Program-made: the position numbers and the translations under genes
In this document: piece after piece, positions 1-6,235 of the stretch
Position numbering within the stretch: the stretch's first letter is position 1
How the letters are laid out: the number at the start of each line of letters is the position of its first letter
Assembly: GCA_002477275.1 (NCBI GenBank)
Contig: DLOU01000058.1
Coordinates: 1-18,016, forward strand
Direction of reading: 5' to 3'
Length of the DNA stretch: 18,016 nt
From: Caryophanales bacterium UBA7476
Lineage (GTDB): Bacteria; Bacillota_I; Bacilli_A; RF39; UBA660
Notes under the pieces: model-generated
What the model was told of the DNA's origin: nothing
Seen by the model: the letters and a program-made list of their open reading frames with translations, nothing else
Databases searched by the model: none

Positions 1-440
1 ATGGAGAAAGAAAAGCGGATGATTTAGTAAAGAATCCTATATTAATTAGAAATAGAAATAGTATAACTGAAGTATCTGAAAAAGTACTCCAAAAACTAAT
101 ATTGGAGAATATTCCATCTTTTTTAGATGAGCTTGGTATAGGTTTTACATTTATAAAAAATGAATATAAAATCAAAATAGGTAATACTTATAACTATATT
201 GATCTGCTTCTTTTTAATATTGAATTCAACTGTTATGTAGTAGTTGAACTAAAAGTAACAGAACTAAAAAAAGAACATATTGGTCAGATAGAAGTTTATA
301 TGAATTATATAGATAATAATTTAAGAAAAATTAGTCAAGATAAAACAATAGGTATAATTCTTACTAAAAAGGATAATAAGTATATAATAGAATACTCTAG
401 TGATAAGAGAATAATTTCTAGGAAATATGAATTAGTGTAA
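1..440 (+). CDS. YhcG/DUF1016-type PDDEXK nuclease, 3' part only (5' end outside window)
   Basis: The frame is open from the first bases (codons in phase with position 3) to TAA at 438-440, so this is the C-terminal end of a gene starting upstream; an internal ATG at 102 is not a real start. The translated part aligns residue for residue with the end of the next gene (GERKADDLVKNP, then YNYIDLLLFN, VVVELKV, GQIEVYMNY). The pattern Asp (YIDLLLF), then Glu-x-Lys (VELKV), then Gln (HIGQIE) is the PD-(D/E)xK nuclease core of the YhcG/DUF1016 family. Members usually carry an N-terminal DUF1016_N domain and are found near restriction or other defence loci; their biological role is not well settled. 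Unlike its downstream copy, this one reads through the conserved Gly region (ELGIGFTF) without a stop, so its visible part is intact. Confidence 0.8.
   Translation, partial: GERKADDLVKNPILIRNRNSITEVSEKVLQKLILENIPSFLDELGIGFTFIKNEYKIKIGNTYNYIDLLLFNIEFNCYVVVELKVTELKKEHIGQIEVYMNYIDNNLRKISQDKTIGIILTKKDNKYIIEYSSDKRIISRKYELV
1..440 (+). repeat. Direct repeat, copy 1 (DUF1016 nuclease domain)
   Basis: Positions 1-440 match 938-1380 at a constant offset of 937 bases, apart from one extra codon at the very end of copy 2. Identity is lower around 45-140 and very high from about 160 to 420, with only scattered substitutions (for example GTAGTTGAA against GTAGTAGAA, AGTCAA against AATCAA). The copy extends beyond the left edge of the window. 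Confidence 0.85.
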
Positions 441-492
441 ATTTTTATGAGAAAAGACAAATTTTTTATAATAATATAATAGAGGTGAGAAA

Positions 493-1080
493 GTGGATTA
501 TTATAAAAAAATAAAAGAAGAATTAATAAATAATGAAGTAAATAGAAAAGTAAAAAATTATTCAATTAATAGAAGTGATTTAGCTACTTATTATAATGTT
601 GGTAAAATGTTAGCTCAGGCTGGTAAGCATTATGGCGAAGGAATAATAAAAGAGTATTCTAAAAGATTAAAAAATGAATTAAATAAAAAATATGATTTAT
701 CTTCACTTAATAAAATGAAAAAGTTTTATTATTTAATTGAAAAAATGGCGACAGTGTCGCCACTTTTATCATATAGTCATTATGTAGAACTATTACCTTA
801 TAATGATATAAATAAAATTAGATACTACATAAAAATATCGGAAGAACAAAGATTATCAATAAGACAACTTAGAGTAAGAATAAAATTAAATGAATATGAA
901 AGATTACCTGAGGTTACAAAAAGAAAACTAACAATTAATGGAGAAAGAAAAGCGGATGATTTAGTAAAGAATCCGATATTAATTAAAAATACTGATGATT
1001 TTGATGATGTTTCAGAAAAGATATTACAAAGATTGATACTTGAAGATATAGAATCTTTTATGAAAGAATTAGGAAATTAA
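493..1080 (+). CDS. YhcG/DUF1016 N-terminal domain protein, cut short by an in-frame stop
   Basis: A GTG start at 493 is preceded by a GAGGTGAG ribosome site at 482-489; no ATG fits better. The 195 residues cover the DUF1016_N helical domain (motifs LATYYNVGKMLAQAGKHYGE, KMKKFYYL, TVSPLLSYSHYVELL, IRQLRVRI) and the linker to the nuclease domain (KADDLVKNPIL). Translation ends at TAA 1078-1080, in the sequence ELGN-stop-FSFIGSEYK, where the upstream copy has ELGIGFTFIKNEYK. The stop therefore replaces a conserved glycine codon and the same frame continues open to 1380. The gene is either a nonsense-inactivated paralogue of the one just upstream, or it makes a nuclease-less N-terminal protein. 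Readthrough or a sequence error cannot be excluded from one read of the locus. Confidence 0.75.
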   Translation: MDYYKKIKEELINNEVNRKVKNYSINRSDLATYYNVGKMLAQAGKHYGEGIIKEYSKRLKNELNKKYDLSSLNKMKKFYYLIEKMATVSPLLSYSHYVELLPYNDINKIRYYIKISEEQRLSIRQLRVRIKLNEYERLPEVTKRKLTINGERKADDLVKNPILIKNTDDFDDVSEKILQRLILEDIESFMKELGN

Positions 1081-1380
1081 TTTAGTTTTATTGGTAGTGA
1101 ATATAAAATTAAAATAGGAAATACTTATAATTATATTGATTTACTTCTTTTTAATATTGAATTTAATTGTTATGTAGTAGTAGAACTAAAAGTAACAGAA
1201 CTAAAAAAAGAACATATTGGTCAGATAGAAGTTTATATGAATTATATAGATAATAATTTAAGAAAAATTAATCAAGATAAAACAATAGGTATAATTCTTA
1301 CTAAAAAGGATAATAAGTATATAATAGAATACTGTAGTGATAAGAGAATAATTTCTAGAGAATATGAGTTGGTTAAGTAA
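938..1380 (+). repeat. Direct repeat, copy 2 (DUF1016 nuclease domain)
   Basis: Second copy of the repeat described at 1-440. It contains the in-frame TAA at 1078-1080 that copy 1 lacks. Both copies are in the same orientation, so recombination between them would delete the ~937 bases in between and produce a single hybrid gene. Confidence 0.85.
1081..1380 (+). pseudogene. Detached PDDEXK nuclease domain of the DUF1016 gene (after in-frame stop)
   Basis: This stretch continues in the same frame as the gene ending at 1080. It encodes FSFIGSEYKIKIGN, YNYIDLLLFN, VVVELKV, HIGQIEVYMNY and ends EYELVK-TAA at 1378-1380, so the Asp, Glu-x-Lys and Gln of the PD-(D/E)xK core are all kept. There is no start codon or ribosome site directly after the stop, so it is probably not translated on its own. 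Apart from the single stop it shows no frameshift, and its last ~280 bases are almost identical to the upstream copy. That suggests very recent inactivation or ongoing gene conversion. Confidence 0.75.
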
Positions 1381-1390
1381 ATATAAAAAA

Positions 1391-1440
1391 AGTAAAGTTT
1401 TGTAAATACTAAGTATAAGGCAAAAATTTACTCTTTTTTT
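1391..1440 (+). terminator. Rho-independent terminator after the DUF1016 locus
   Basis: An imperfect 12-base stem (AGTAAAGTTTTG at 1391-1402 with CAAAAATTTACT at 1421-1432, one mismatch) is followed directly by a run of eight T with one C (CTTTTTTT). It separates the nuclease genes from the surface-protein promoter. Confidence 0.7.
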
Positions 1441-1454
1441 ATGTTAGAAAAATA

Positions 1455-1482
1455 TTGACAAAATCAGGCGGGGGGGTACTAT
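1455..1482 (+). promoter_or_regulatory. Promoter with seven-G tract between -35 and -10
   Basis: A perfect -35 box TTGACA (1455-1460) and a -10-like TACTAT (1477-1482) are spaced by 16 bases; TATTAT at 1480-1485 would give 19. The spacer contains GGCGGGGGGG with an uninterrupted run of seven G at 1470-1476, in a genome where such runs are otherwise absent from the window. Slippage in this run would change the spacer length, so it could switch expression of the surface protein on and off. The ribosome site AGGAGG at 1492-1497 lies six bases before the ATG at 1504. Confidence 0.65.
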
Positions 1483-1503
1483 TATTATAATAGGAGGAGA
1501 ATA

Positions 1504-2838
1504 ATGAAAAGAAAAAATAATAAAAAACTAGCACTTTTATTAATCTTAGTATTAGTAATAAGTGTTGGATATGCAGCTTTAGCGAGTAACTTAAAAATTA
1601 ATGGATCATCAAATGTTAAAGCATCATCGTGGAATGTATATTGGGATAATGTACAAATAAAAGAAGGAAGTGTACCAGCTGATGATAATAACAAAGCTAG
1701 AATAACTGATACAGCTAAAACACAAGTAGAATTTAATGTAGTTTTATCTGAACCAGGAGACTTTTATGAATTTACAGTAGACGCAGTTAATAATGGAACA
1801 ATTGATGCGATGATAGCAGCTAATGGAATAGTAGATGGAGTATACTCAGATAGTAGTTATACACAAACAGCAACCCTACCAGAAGCAGTAAGTTATACAG
1901 TAACATATGCAGATGGAAATCCAATACAGGAAAAACATTTACTAGCAAAAAAGAATGGAAGTACTCCAACAAAAGAAACATATAAAGTAAGAATAGAATA
2001 TAGAAATGATGAAGAAATAGATTCAGATGATTTAGATGATACTGATCAAACATTCTATTTCAAGTTTAGTGTAAACTATGTACAAGCAGATGATACAGCA
2101 GTAGATTCACATCCTAGTGCAATTCATTATATTACGAGACAAAATGAAGGACAAATAACACTAGGAGACATCATAGGAATAGGAGAAACAGAAGACTTCT
2201 ATGTAATAAGTAGTAATGCAGAAAAGACAGTATTACTTTCTAAGTATAACCTACTAGTTGGAAATTCATATAATGAAGATACAGGATGGCAGTCAATACA
2301 TATATCAAAAAATACCCCAGGATATGGACTACAAAGTGTAGATGCTGTAGGATATCATAGTGGACCTAACTACGCCACTGTAAAATTTTCAGATACTAAT
2401 TATTGGATGGATGGAGATAATTTAAAAAGTAAATATAGTGAAAATGGTACAATAGAATATGATTCTAGTAATAATGAATTTATAAATATATCTGACAATA
2501 CACAAGCATATCCATATGTTTATGATGAAAATAGTACAATATATGGGTATATAAGTGGAGAAGATGGATATGTAAAAAAACTAAAAGAAATGGGAGCACC
2601 TAGTAACATTACAGGAAGACTACTTACATATCAAGAAGCAGATGCAGCACAAACAATACAAGATAATGGAACATCAATAATGTCAAACGGGCAATCATAC
2701 TGGCTTGGGTCTGCGGGTGGCAGCAGTAGCGTGTGGTACGTGAGCTCTGTCGGCGACATCAACTACGACTACTATAACAATGACTACATCTATGGCGTTC
2801 GCCCGGTTATAGAAATCCCTACAAGTGAAATTGAATAG
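1504..2838 (+). CDS. Secreted surface protein with a putative DGR-diversified C-terminal domain
   Basis: 444 residues. The N-terminus has a basic start and a hydrophobic stretch (MKRKNNKKLALLLILVLVIS, then VGYAAL) that reads as a signal peptide ending near residue 25-30. Residues ~30-195 look like a beta-sandwich of the TasA/camelysin type (SSWNVYWDNV; a Pro-Gly-Asp segment before FEFTV-like strands; N-x-GTIDAMI). This is pattern recognition only. Residues ~205-444 resemble the DUF6273/C-type-lectin-like domain seen in many gut Firmicutes surface proteins: LGDIIGIGETEDFYVISS, LLTYQEADAA, SYWLGSA, and a final YGVRPVIEI. The last part (codons ~398-436) is GC-rich and made almost only of codons ending in C or T, as in DGR variable regions. 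The rest of the gene prefers A-ending codons (GCA, GTA, ACA, GGA), unlike its neighbours, which prefer T-ending ones. The gene is transcribed alone, between two terminators. The protein is probably exported and exposed, with a ligand-binding tip at its C-terminus. Confidence 0.8.
   Translation: MKRKNNKKLALLLILVLVISVGYAALASNLKINGSSNVKASSWNVYWDNVQIKEGSVPADDNNKARITDTAKTQVEFNVVLSEPGDFYEFTVDAVNNGTIDAMIAANGIVDGVYSDSSYTQTATLPEAVSYTVTYADGNPIQEKHLLAKKNGSTPTKETYKVRIEYRNDEEIDSDDLDDTDQTFYFKFSVNYVQADDTAVDSHPSAIHYITRQNEGQITLGDIIGIGETEDFYVISSNAEKTVLLSKYNLLVGNSYNEDTGWQSIHISKNTPGYGLQSVDAVGYHSGPNYATVKFSDTNYWMDGDNLKSKYSENGTIEYDSSNNEFINISDNTQAYPYVYDENSTIYGYISGEDGYVKKLKEMGAPSNITGRLLTYQEADAAQTIQDNGTSIMSNGQSYWLGSAGGSSSVWYVSSVGDINYDYYNNDYIYGVRPVIEIPTSEIE
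2697..2814 (+). other. Candidate DGR variable region with 3' GVRPV block
   Basis: From TGG (W400) to about GTT (V435) the sequence changes character: 38 of 60 bases in 2701-2760 are G or C, against roughly a third in the preceding part of the gene. Of the 27 codons for residues 405-431, 24 end in C or T (18 in C), coding for S, Y, D, N, I and G. This is what adenine-targeted mutagenesis of AAC/AAT template codons gives. The only exceptions are GTG410, TGG411 and GTG413, which fit constant core positions. The block ends with a GC-rich GGCGTTCGCCCGGTT (G431-V435), in the place where DGRs carry the initiation-of-mutagenic-homing sequence. No template repeat is visible in the window. Confidence 0.55.
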
Positions 2839-2844
2839 ATGGTT

Positions 2845-2873
2845 AAACTACAATTATTTTGTAGTTTTTCTTT
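2845..2873 (+). terminator. Rho-independent terminator after the surface protein gene
   Basis: A perfect nine-base stem (AAACTACAA at 2845-2853 with TTGTAGTTT at 2859-2867), with a five-base loop, is followed by TTCTTT. It lies 36 bases after the GVRPV block, so it could also be the hairpin that many DGRs have downstream of the homing site. Confidence 0.75.
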
Positions 2874-2884
2874 GACTTAAAATA

Positions 2885-2893
2885 TGCTATAAT
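2885..2893 (+). promoter_or_regulatory. Extended -10 promoter for the U32 gene
   Basis: TGCTATAAT (2885-2893) is a perfect -10 hexamer with the TG extension. The TTGACT at 2872-2877 is only ten bases upstream, too close to serve as its -35, so the extended -10 probably carries the promoter. A ribosome site GAGAGGTGG follows at 2899-2907. Confidence 0.6.
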
Positions 2894-2912
2894 ATGCGAG
2901 AGAGGTGGTTGT

Positions 2913-5027
2913 ATGAAACCTGAATTACTTGCTCCTGCTGGGAATTTTGAATCATTAGAAGCTGCTATTCATGGTGGCTGTGATGCTGTTTATGTTGGAC
3001 TTAAAAATTTTGGAGCACGTGCTTTTGCTAATAACTTTGATGACGAAGAGATAGTTTCTGCTATTAGGCTTTGTCATATGTATGGTGTTAAACTTTATGT
3101 TACTATGAATACTTTAATTCATGATAATGAAGTAGATGATTTTATAGATAAAGTTAGATTTTTACATAAAAATGGAGTAGATGCCATATTAATTCAAGAT
3201 TTTGGTATGATGATGCTTGTTAGAAAGATGTTTCCTAATTTAGAAGTTCATGCATCTACTCAGTTTAATAATAGTAGTATTGATACTTTAAAACTTTTAA
3301 AAGAAATTGGTGTTAAACGAGCTGTTGTTTCTCGTGAGTTAACAGTTGATGAAATAAAAGAGATGGAATCTGTTGGAATAGATATAGAAGCTTTTGTTCA
3401 TGGAGCTTTATGTATTAGTTATTCTGGAAGATGTCTTTTTAGTAGCATGAATGGTGGAAGAAGTGCTAATCGTGGAGAATGTGTAGGTTCTTGTAGACTT
3501 CCTTATAAACTTCAGAAAAACGGAAAAATAATAGATGATGGATATTTACTAAGTACTAAAGAATTAAATACTACTAAAAGAATAAAAGAGTTACTAAATA
3601 GTAATATTTGTTCTTTAAAGATAGAAGGTAGAATGAAAAGTCCTTCATATGTTTATTTAGTTACTAAATTTTACAGAGATTTAATCGATAATAATGGTGA
3701 TATTGATTTTAATGATTATGAAGAAAAATTAAAAACTCTTTTCAATAGAGAGTTTACTGATGGACATTTATTTGGTAAAAATAATAGAGAAATAATGAAT
3801 ACATCTTCTCCTAATCATTTAGGTAGAAAAATAGGAAAAGTATTAGAAATAAAAAAAGATAAGATTAAAATTAAACTTAATGGTGTAATATATCAAGAAG
3901 ATGGTATTAGGTTTTTACAAAGTGGAAAAGGTTTTGTTGTTAACTTTTTATACGATAAGAATATGAAGTTAGTAAGTAGTGCTAAAGATGTGTGTTATGT
4001 TGATAATAAAATAGATTTAAAAGAGTTAGATGATGTTTCTATAACTAGTTCAAAATATTTGGAGAAACAGCTCCTTTCATATGAGAAAAGGAAAGTTTTT
4101 ATATCATTTAAACTTGTTGCGCGGATAGGTAGTCCTTTAGAACTTAGTGCCAGTGATGGTGTTAATAGTATTAGTTTAAAATCAAGTGTTGTTGAAGAAG
4201 CAATAAATAGTGAAACTGATGATGATAGAATAAAGGCTCAACTTAGTAAAACAAATGATACTGTTTATAAAGTAAATAAAATAACTTTAGATAAAGATTC
4301 TAATATATTTATTTCTATTAAGGTACTTAATGAGTTAAGAAGAAATGTTTTGAATTTACTTACTGAAAAAAGATGTGAGGTTAAATGCTTTAAAGAAGTT
4401 GAAGCCCATTATAAGAAGCTAGATATAAAACCTTCTAGTTATAATACAATACTTGTTGATAATGAAAAAGACTTACTTAATTCAGTTAATTGTTATGATA
4501 GAGTTTATGTTAATAATTTAGATGTTTTTGATAAATATTATTCTAAATATAATCATATATATTATAGTGGAAGAGGTAATCTACTTAATATAGAATTTAA
4601 AGATAAAAACTTAATTCATGATATGTGTATTCCTAAGGGTGAATCAGTTGCTGATTATAGTATTAATTCTACTAATATTTATACTGTTTATTATTTGCAT
4701 TCTTTAGGTTTTAAATGCGTAACATTATCGGTTGAACTTAGTTTTGAAGAAATAAAAGATTTACAAGAAAGATTTGTAAATAAATTTAAGTTTTATCCTA
4801 ATATTGAAGTAGTTGCTAAAGGTAGAATTCTTCTTATGACGATAAAAGGAGATATACTTAAAAATCATAATGATGTATTACTTGTTTCAACTAAAGGTAG
4901 ATATTATCCTGTAAAATATGAGGATGGATTTACATATATATATAATGATGTCATTTTTGATAAATTAGAACTATATAAGTATAATTTAAGAAATATTAAC
5001 ATTCGAATTGACAAAATATTCATTTAA
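2913..5027 (+). CDS. U32 family protein, RlhA/TrhP-like (rRNA or tRNA C/U hydroxylation)
   Basis: 704 residues beginning PELLAPAGNFESLEAAIHGG, the standard N-terminus of the peptidase U32 family. The family signature follows at residues ~163-197: HGALCISYSGRC, then NRGECVGSCRLPY, with four cysteines (C167, C174, C190, C194) that bind an iron-sulfur cluster in this family. LKIEGRMKSPSYVY at ~235-250 is also typical. Although named peptidases, characterised members (E. coli RlhA and TrhP, B. subtilis TrhP1/P2) take part in hydroxylating 23S rRNA C2501 or tRNA U34, using prephenate-derived chemistry. The long C-terminal part (~300-704) matches the longer RlhA-like, DUF3656-containing subgroup (E. 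coli RlhA is ~660 residues) rather than the ~420-residue TrhP forms. The start is set by the GAGAGGTGG site. The family is clear; the exact substrate is inferred. Confidence 0.85.
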   Translation: MKPELLAPAGNFESLEAAIHGGCDAVYVGLKNFGARAFANNFDDEEIVSAIRLCHMYGVKLYVTMNTLIHDNEVDDFIDKVRFLHKNGVDAILIQDFGMMMLVRKMFPNLEVHASTQFNNSSIDTLKLLKEIGVKRAVVSRELTVDEIKEMESVGIDIEAFVHGALCISYSGRCLFSSMNGGRSANRGECVGSCRLPYKLQKNGKIIDDGYLLSTKELNTTKRIKELLNSNICSLKIEGRMKSPSYVYLVTKFYRDLIDNNGDIDFNDYEEKLKTLFNREFTDGHLFGKNNREIMNTSSPNHLGRKIGKVLEIKKDKIKIKLNGVIYQEDGIRFLQSGKGFVVNFLYDKNMKLVSSAKDVCYVDNKIDLKELDDVSITSSKYLEKQLLSYEKRKVFISFKLVARIGSPLELSASDGVNSISLKSSVVEEAINSETDDDRIKAQLSKTNDTVYKVNKITLDKDSNIFISIKVLNELRRNVLNLLTEKRCEVKCFKEVEAHYKKLDIKPSSYNTILVDNEKDLLNSVNCYDRVYVNNLDVFDKYYSKYNHIYYSGRGNLLNIEFKDKNLIHDMCIPKGESVADYSINSTNIYTVYYLHSLGFKCVTLSVELSFEEIKDLQERFVNKFKFYPNIEVVAKGRILLMTIKGDILKNHNDVLLVSTKGRYYPVKYEDGFTYIYNDVIFDKLELYKYNLRNINIRIDKIFI

Positions 5028-5089
5028 ATATATCTAAATAAAAAAAAATGTGATAAACTAAATATATAATTGATTGGTGGCGATATAAT

Positions 5090-5629
5090 ATGGAGAAGAA
5101 AAAAGAAAATCTTGCTAGAAATTATGTTATTTTATTTGTAATATTTTTAGTAACTATTCTTCTTGTTTGGTATGTGTGTAAATGGTATTCAGTTTATACT
5201 GAGTATGAAAAAGAAACTCCTGTAATAAGGGGAACCCTTAGTTATGAAATTACAGCTGCAGATTTTGAACACTATATTACAGATAATCCAACTACAGTTA
5301 TATATATGTGTACTTCTAAAGAAGATAAATGCAGAAGTTTTGAAAAAGATTTGAAAAAATATATAAAGAAAAATGCGTTAGAAGATGAAATTATTTACTT
5401 AAATCTTAGTGATGCTGATATAGATAATTTTGTTGAACAATTTAATAATAAATATAAGTATAAAGTTAAACTTACTAATAATTATCCATTAATAGTAGAA
5501 TTTACTGATGGAAAAGTAACCGGTTTAATACAAGGTGAAGATAAAAATCCTTTAACTATTAAGAAAGTTAAAGAATTTGTAGAAATAAATAAAATTGGAA
5601 AGACTGATTCTGAAACTTCAGAGGAATAG
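5090..5629 (+). CDS. Membrane-anchored thioredoxin-fold protein without CxxC
   Basis: 179 residues: a basic cytosolic start, one membrane helix at ~11-30 (NYVILFVIFLVTILLVWYV), then an extracellular domain. The later segments TTVIYMCTS (strand followed by a Cys), EIIYLNLSDAD, NYPLIVEFTDGKVTGLIQG and a final helix follow the order of a thioredoxin fold: the NYPLIVEF stretch is the place of the cis-proline, and G-x-V-x-G lies in the last hairpin. The usual CxxC is absent; cysteines at 74 and 81 are six residues apart. The protein is therefore more likely a chaperone-like or adaptor protein than a classical disulfide oxidoreductase. A GGTGG ribosome site lies at 5076-5080, with a TATAAT-like box at 5065-5070 lacking a good -35. 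It lies 62 bases after the U32 gene and 22 bases before trmL, so it is probably cotranscribed. Fold assignment by eye. Confidence 0.65.
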   Translation: MEKKKENLARNYVILFVIFLVTILLVWYVCKWYSVYTEYEKETPVIRGTLSYEITAADFEHYITDNPTTVIYMCTSKEDKCRSFEKDLKKYIKKNALEDEIIYLNLSDADIDNFVEQFNNKYKYKVKLTNNYPLIVEFTDGKVTGLIQGEDKNPLTIKKVKEFVEINKIGKTDSETSEE

Positions 5630-5640
5630 TCTTTTTCTTT
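5599..5640 (+). terminator. Terminator-like hairpin overlapping the end of the thioredoxin-fold gene
   Basis: AAAGACT (5599-5605) pairs with AGTCTTT (5628-5634), enclosing an inner TCTGA/TCAGA stem (5609-5613 with 5618-5622), and TTTCTTT follows. It contains the stop codon of the upstream gene and ends just before the trmL ribosome site at 5641. It may weaken transcription into trmL instead of stopping it fully. Confidence 0.45.
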
Positions 5641-5651
5641 CGGAGGGTGTT

Positions 5652-6164
5652 ATGAATAATATAGTATTGTTTGAACCAGAAATACCACAAAATACTGGTA
5701 ATATTATGAGAACATGTGTTGCAACTAACACACGTCTTCATTTAATAAAACCATTTGGTTTTGTTTTAGATGATGCTCATTTAAAGAGAAGTGGTGTTAA
5801 TTATATAGATAAACTAGAATATTACGTTTATGAAAACTTTGATGATTTTTTATCTAAAAATGAAGGAGAGTTCTACTTTTTCACTAGATATGGTCATAAG
5901 CCTCATACTAGTTTTGATTATAGTAATAAAGAGAATAAAAACTTATATTTTATTTTTGGAAAAGAATCAACTGGGATACCTAAAGAACTTTTAAAAGGTT
6001 ATTTAGATAGATGTATGAGAATTCCTATGACTTCTAATGTTAGAGCACTTAATCTTTCTAATTGTGCAGCTATAGTTATTTATGAAGCATTAAGACAACA
6101 AGATTATAATGACTTATTATTTGATGAACCACATAAGGGTTCTGATTATTTAGAGAGAGACTGA
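5652..6164 (+). CDS. trmL: tRNA (cytidine/uridine-34-2'-O)-methyltransferase TrmL
   Basis: 170 residues (E. coli TrmL has 157). A SPOUT-class methyltransferase that uses S-adenosylmethionine to methylate the ribose of the wobble base in tRNA-Leu isoacceptors. Family motifs are all visible: NIVLFEPEIPQNTGNIMRTC at 3-22, LIKPFGF at 31-37, FGKESTGIP at 102-110, and RIPMTSNVRALNLSNCAAI at 123-141, which forms the knotted cofactor site. The start is placed at 5652, not at the in-frame ATG at 5595, because a CGGAGGGTG ribosome site (5641-5649) precedes it and the protein then begins exactly at the conserved N-terminus; the earlier start would overlap the upstream gene. The gene ends in TGA, evidence that TGA is a stop here. 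Confidence 0.92.
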   Translation: MNNIVLFEPEIPQNTGNIMRTCVATNTRLHLIKPFGFVLDDAHLKRSGVNYIDKLEYYVYENFDDFLSKNEGEFYFFTRYGHKPHTSFDYSNKENKNLYFIFGKESTGIPKELLKGYLDRCMRIPMTSNVRALNLSNCAAIVIYEALRQQDYNDLLFDEPHKGSDYLERD

Positions 6165-6184
6165 TTATATCAGTTTTTTCTTTT
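6157..6184 (+). terminator. Terminator spanning the trmL stop codon
   Basis: GAGACTGA (6157-6164) pairs with TCAGTTTT (6170-6177, one G-T pair), followed by TTCTTTT. The trmL TGA is part of the left arm. Confidence 0.6.
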
Positions 6185-6211
6185 GTAAAATAATGATTTA
6201 TATGATAATAT
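6183..6211 (+). promoter_or_regulatory. Probable promoter of the UbiB-like operon
   Basis: TTGTAA (6183-6188) and TAATAT (6206-6211) are spaced by 17 bases, each matching four of six consensus positions. It lies directly after the trmL terminator and before the AGAAGGTGG ribosome site at 6224-6232. Confidence 0.4.
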
Positions 6212-6235
6212 TATATAGAGAATAGAAGGTGGATT

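Noticed and set aside
748..762. Perfect inverted repeat GGCGACA-G-TGTCGCC
   Set aside because: It lies inside the DUF1016 N-terminal coding sequence and encodes the family-conserved ATVSP segment, so it needs no regulatory explanation.
5595..5651. Upstream in-frame ATG for TrmL
   Set aside because: It lies inside the preceding gene, has no ribosome site, and adds 19 residues not found in the family.
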